Of a DNA stretch of 43,033 nucleotides, positions 40,398 to 43,033 are shown one piece after another. Under the pieces are notes generated by a model, which saw nothing but the letters and a program-made list of their open reading frames with translations, had not been told where the DNA came from and ran no database searches. Source of the stretch: CAYLSO01 sp964386525 (GTDB lineage Bacteria; Eisenbacteria; RBG-16-71-46; DASYSL01); NCBI GenBank assembly GCA_964386525.1, contig CAYLSO010000119.1, positions 1 through 43,033 of the forward strand, given 5' to 3'. Position numbers and translations under genes: made by a program. The number at the start of each line of letters is the position of its first letter. The first letter of the stretch is position 1.

Positions 40398-43033
40398 ATG
40401 CATCCGCAGCCGCGCTCGCTGTTCGCTTTCTGCCTCGTCCTCAGCGCTCTTCTGTGTCTCAGGGATCCCGGCCCGTGCGTGCGGCCGCCCGCCGCGGCGC
40501 GGCCGCCGGCTGCGCCCGCGCCGGAGACGGCGGACCCCGGCTGGTGGGGCCGCGTGCAGGAGCAGATGCGGCGCTCGGAGTACTTCGTCACCTGGCAGGA
40601 GAGCACCTGTCTGCCCGGCCTGGCGCGCGCCTACCAGGCGCCCAACCGCGCGCAGGACCTGCGCACCTACTTCACGCCCGACGGCTTCCGCATGACCAGC
40701 CGCACGCGGCCGGAGGCGGGCTGGGAGTGGGGCCTGCGGCTGGCGGCCTACGGCTTTCGCGGCGCGACGCGAGCGCCGCTGCCGGCGGCGCTCACCGCCG
40801 ACGGCAACCGCATCGAGTACCGGCGGGGCCCGCTCACCGAGTGGTACGTCAACGACGAGCGCGGCCTCGAGCAGGGCTTCACGCTCGCCGCCGCTCCGGC
40901 CCCCGTCGGAGCGCCCGGCGCGCCCCTGGTGATCGAGCTCGCCATCACCGGCGGGCTGCGCCCGGCGGGCTGCGCGACCTCGGCAGGCGCCGCGGTCCGC
41001 GAGCTCGTCCTGCGCGACGCCGGCGGCGTCCCGCGCATCCGCTACGGCCAGCTCGCCGCGCTCGACGCCGCCGGCCGCGCGCTGCCGTCGCGCATGGAGA
41101 TCGCGGAGGACGGGGAGACCGTGCGGCTGGCGGTGGACGCCGCCGGCGCCGAGTACCCGGTCACCGTGGACCCGCTGAGCACGTTCGTCTCCTGGTCGGC
41201 GGAGGGCGACCAGTCCGATAGCGGCTTCGGGGCCGAGGTGGCGGGCGCCGGCGACGTCAACGCCGACGGCTACGGCGATGTCATCGTCGGGGCCGGCGGC
41301 TACGACGTCGGCTACGTCAACGAGGGCGCGGCCTTCGTCTACCTGGGCACGCCGGACGGCCCGGCACTCACGCCCCACTGGACCGGGCGCGGCCTGATGG
41401 AGGGGGCGAACTTCGGCACCGCGGTGGCGACCGCCGGCGACGTCGACGGTGACGGCTTCGCCGACGTCGTGATCGGCGCCCCCGGCCACGACCAGCTCGC
41501 CGACGGCGGCGGCGCGGCGTTCGTCTTCCGCGGCGGCCGCTTCGGCCTGGGGACGGAAGGCAACCCCGTCACCGCCGCCTGGAAGTGGTACGGCGACGTG
41601 GCCCTCGGCCACTTCGGCCAGTCGGTCGCCACGGCCGGCGACGTCAACGGCGACGGCTACGCCGACGTCGTCGTCGGCGCCCCCTACGACAAGCTCGCCG
41701 GCGAGGCCCGAGGCAGCGCGCGCATCTTCTGGGGCGGCGGCAGCGGCCTGGGCTACACGCCGCGGGTCATCTACGGAGACGAGGTCCTCTCCGACTTCGG
41801 CGCCGCGGTGGCGACCGCCGGGGACGTCAACGGCGACGGCTTCGCCGACGTCGCGGTCGGCGCGCCCGACCGCGACTATCACCCGGGCGACAACGCCGGA
41901 GCGACATTCGCCTACTACGGGCCCGGATTGTCCGACGTCCTCACCGAGTACTGGATGGTCGGCGGTCGCAACGCCGCCGCCCATTGCGGCGCCGCCGTGA
42001 GCACCGCCGGCGACGTCGACGGCGACGGCTACGCCGACCTCATCGTCGGCGAGCCCGGGCGCACCGACGGCGAGACCGCCGAGGGCGCCGTGCGCGTCTT
42101 CTTCGGCTCCGCCGGCGGGCTCGGCGGGGCGCCGGGCTGGGAGGCGCAGGGCGATCAGGCCAACTGCGGCTTCGGCTACTCGGTCGCTTGCGCCGGCGAC
42201 ATCGACGCCGACGGCTACGCCGACATCGCCATCGGCGCGCCGACCTACGACAACCCGGAGACAAACGAGGGCGCCGTCTTCCTATGGTACGGCGCGGCCG
42301 ACGGGCTGGGGCCGGCCGGCAGTCCGGCGAACACCCGATGGCGCGACGAGAGCGACGTGGCCGGGGCGTACATGGGCTATAGCGTGGCCGCCGCCGGCGA
42401 CACCGACGGCGACGGGATGGGCGACCTCATCGTCGGCGCGCCCTACTACGACGGCGACCTGACGAACCAAGGCCGCGCCTATCACTTCCGCGGCACCAAG
42501 GTCGGCATGGCCTCGGGCAGGGAGTGGGTCCGTACCGGCGGGCAGACCGGCGCGCAGCTGGGGGCCGCCGTGGGCGTCCTGGACGCCTACGGCTACCAGT
42601 ACTCGTGCATCGTCGTCGGAGCGCCCTACTTCGACCTCGGCCAGGCCGACGAGGGCGTGGTCTGGCTGTTCGTCGCGCGGTCCCACGCCGAGCTGGCGGC
42701 CACGCCCGACTGGATCGGCCAGGGCAACCTGGCCAACGGCCACTTCGGCGCCGCGGTCGCCGGCGCCGGCGACGTCAACGGCGACGGCTTCGAGGATCTC
42801 GTCGTCGGCGCCCCCGACTACTTCGACGGGGGCCTCGCCGCCGAGGGGCACGTCTTCGTCTGGCACGGCGGGTTCTCGGGTCTCGGGGCCTCCGGCACGC
42901 CCGCCAACGCCGACTGGAGCGCCGAGGCGAACGTGCAGAGCGCGCGCTTCGGGCAGGCGGTGGGCACCGCGGGCGACATCAACGGCGACGGCTGCTCCGA
43001 CATCATCGTGGGCGCCCCGGGCTACGCCAATGC
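40398..43033 (+). CDS. Secreted FG-GAP repeat protein (3' truncated by window end)
   Basis: This reading frame is open from ATG 40398 (SD GGGGAGG, 6-7 nt before) to the window edge, at least 878 residues. A signal-like segment at about 7-20 is followed by a Pro/Ala linker and an N-terminal domain to about residue 265 (WYVNDERGLEQGFTL, YPVTVDPLST). From there ten FG-GAP repeats occur roughly every 62 residues. Such beta-propeller proteins bind calcium in DxDxDG loops and act at the cell surface. The rest, probably with a sorting domain, lies beyond the window. It resembles surface proteins common in Eisenbacteria-like genomes (inference). Confidence 0.88.
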   Translation, partial: MHPQPRSLFAFCLVLSALLCLRDPGPCVRPPAAARPPAAPAPETADPGWWGRVQEQMRRSEYFVTWQESTCLPGLARAYQAPNRAQDLRTYFTPDGFRMTSRTRPEAGWEWGLRLAAYGFRGATRAPLPAALTADGNRIEYRRGPLTEWYVNDERGLEQGFTLAAAPAPVGAPGAPLVIELAITGGLRPAGCATSAGAAVRELVLRDAGGVPRIRYGQLAALDAAGRALPSRMEIAEDGETVRLAVDAAGAEYPVTVDPLSTFVSWSAEGDQSDSGFGAEVAGAGDVNADGYGDVIVGAGGYDVGYVNEGAAFVYLGTPDGPALTPHWTGRGLMEGANFGTAVATAGDVDGDGFADVVIGAPGHDQLADGGGAAFVFRGGRFGLGTEGNPVTAAWKWYGDVALGHFGQSVATAGDVNGDGYADVVVGAPYDKLAGEARGSARIFWGGGSGLGYTPRVIYGDEVLSDFGAAVATAGDVNGDGFADVAVGAPDRDYHPGDNAGATFAYYGPGLSDVLTEYWMVGGRNAAAHCGAAVSTAGDVDGDGYADLIVGEPGRTDGETAEGAVRVFFGSAGGLGGAPGWEAQGDQANCGFGYSVACAGDIDADGYADIAIGAPTYDNPETNEGAVFLWYGAADGLGPAGSPANTRWRDESDVAGAYMGYSVAAAGDTDGDGMGDLIVGAPYYDGDLTNQGRAYHFRGTKVGMASGREWVRTGGQTGAQLGAAVGVLDAYGYQYSCIVVGAPYFDLGQADEGVVWLFVARSHAELAATPDWIGQGNLANGHFGAAVAGAGDVNGDGFEDLVVGAPDYFDGGLAAEGHVFVWHGGFSGLGASGTPANADWSAEANVQSARFGQAVGTAGDINGDGCSDIIVGAPGYAN
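41222..43033 (+). repeat. Ten FG-GAP/calcium-loop repeats
   Basis: Repeats centre on AGDVNGDGYADVVVGAP-type units starting near 41222, 41410, 41609, 41795, 41984, 42169, 42371, 42559, 42742 and 42947. Nine keep the aspartate calcium loop. The eighth (near 42559) reads LDAYGYQYSCIVVGAP and lacks it. Confidence 0.85.

Overview
This is a GC-rich (about 70%) bacterial chromosome segment, densely coded, with many stop/start overlaps and good Shine-Dalgarno sites. No RNA genes, insertion sequences, phage genes or CRISPR arrays were seen. The mixture points to an anaerobic or facultative bacterium: Etf/Hdr/Mvh redox genes, a beta-helix protein with a FlgD/Por-type C-terminal sorting domain, a long FG-GAP repeat protein, and DUF4136 and beta-barrel envelope proteins. 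It may belong to an FCB-related or deltaproteobacteria-like candidate lineage (Eisenbacteria-like is a guess). There is no marker gene to fix the taxonomy.

Region A (1-14707, all +) is one long redox operon. In order it holds the etfA 3' end, a membrane Fe-S oxidoreductase of the ETF:menaquinone oxidoreductase (EMO/DUF224) type, a soluble HdrD-like protein, hdrA, mvhD and mvhG. Next come a sensor histidine kinase, a receiver-kinase hybrid and a lone receiver, then hdrC, hdrB, mvhA, a hydrogenase maturation protease and hypA. The likely function is H2-linked, flavin-based electron bifurcation or confurcation (MvhADG-HdrABC) wired to ETF and the quinone pool. The unusual point is the translationally coupled three-gene phosphorelay between mvhG and hdrC.

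Region B (14741-18660, -) holds an envelope trio (DUF4136 lipoprotein, beta-barrel, small periplasmic protein) and a polytopic membrane protein. The TPR tail of that membrane protein is cut by an in-frame TAG. Region C (18832-20085, +) is pepT followed by a strong bidirectional terminator. Region D (20174-24558, -) is an HAE1-type RND pump with its membrane-fusion lipoprotein. Region E (24842-27382, +) is a LiaF-like membrane protein with a LytS-type kinase and a LytTR regulator.

Region F (27400-28971, -) is a compact arsR-arsN2-like-arsM operon with a palindromic operator. A DUF1579 exported protein (29175-29807, +) follows. Region G (29881-31232, -) is an SPFH protein / Arc-like ribbon-helix-helix / zinc-ribbon module. 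Its promoter spacer contains an Arc-operator-like inverted repeat. Region H (31386-38417, -) is a copper/silver set: a Cys/His-rich exported protein, CusC-like, CusB-like with a Met-rich N-terminal domain, CusA, and a cupredoxin lipoprotein. The set starts from a promoter whose spacer is a GC palindrome. Region I (38548-43033, +) holds two secreted proteins: a beta-helix protein and an FG-GAP protein that runs off the window.
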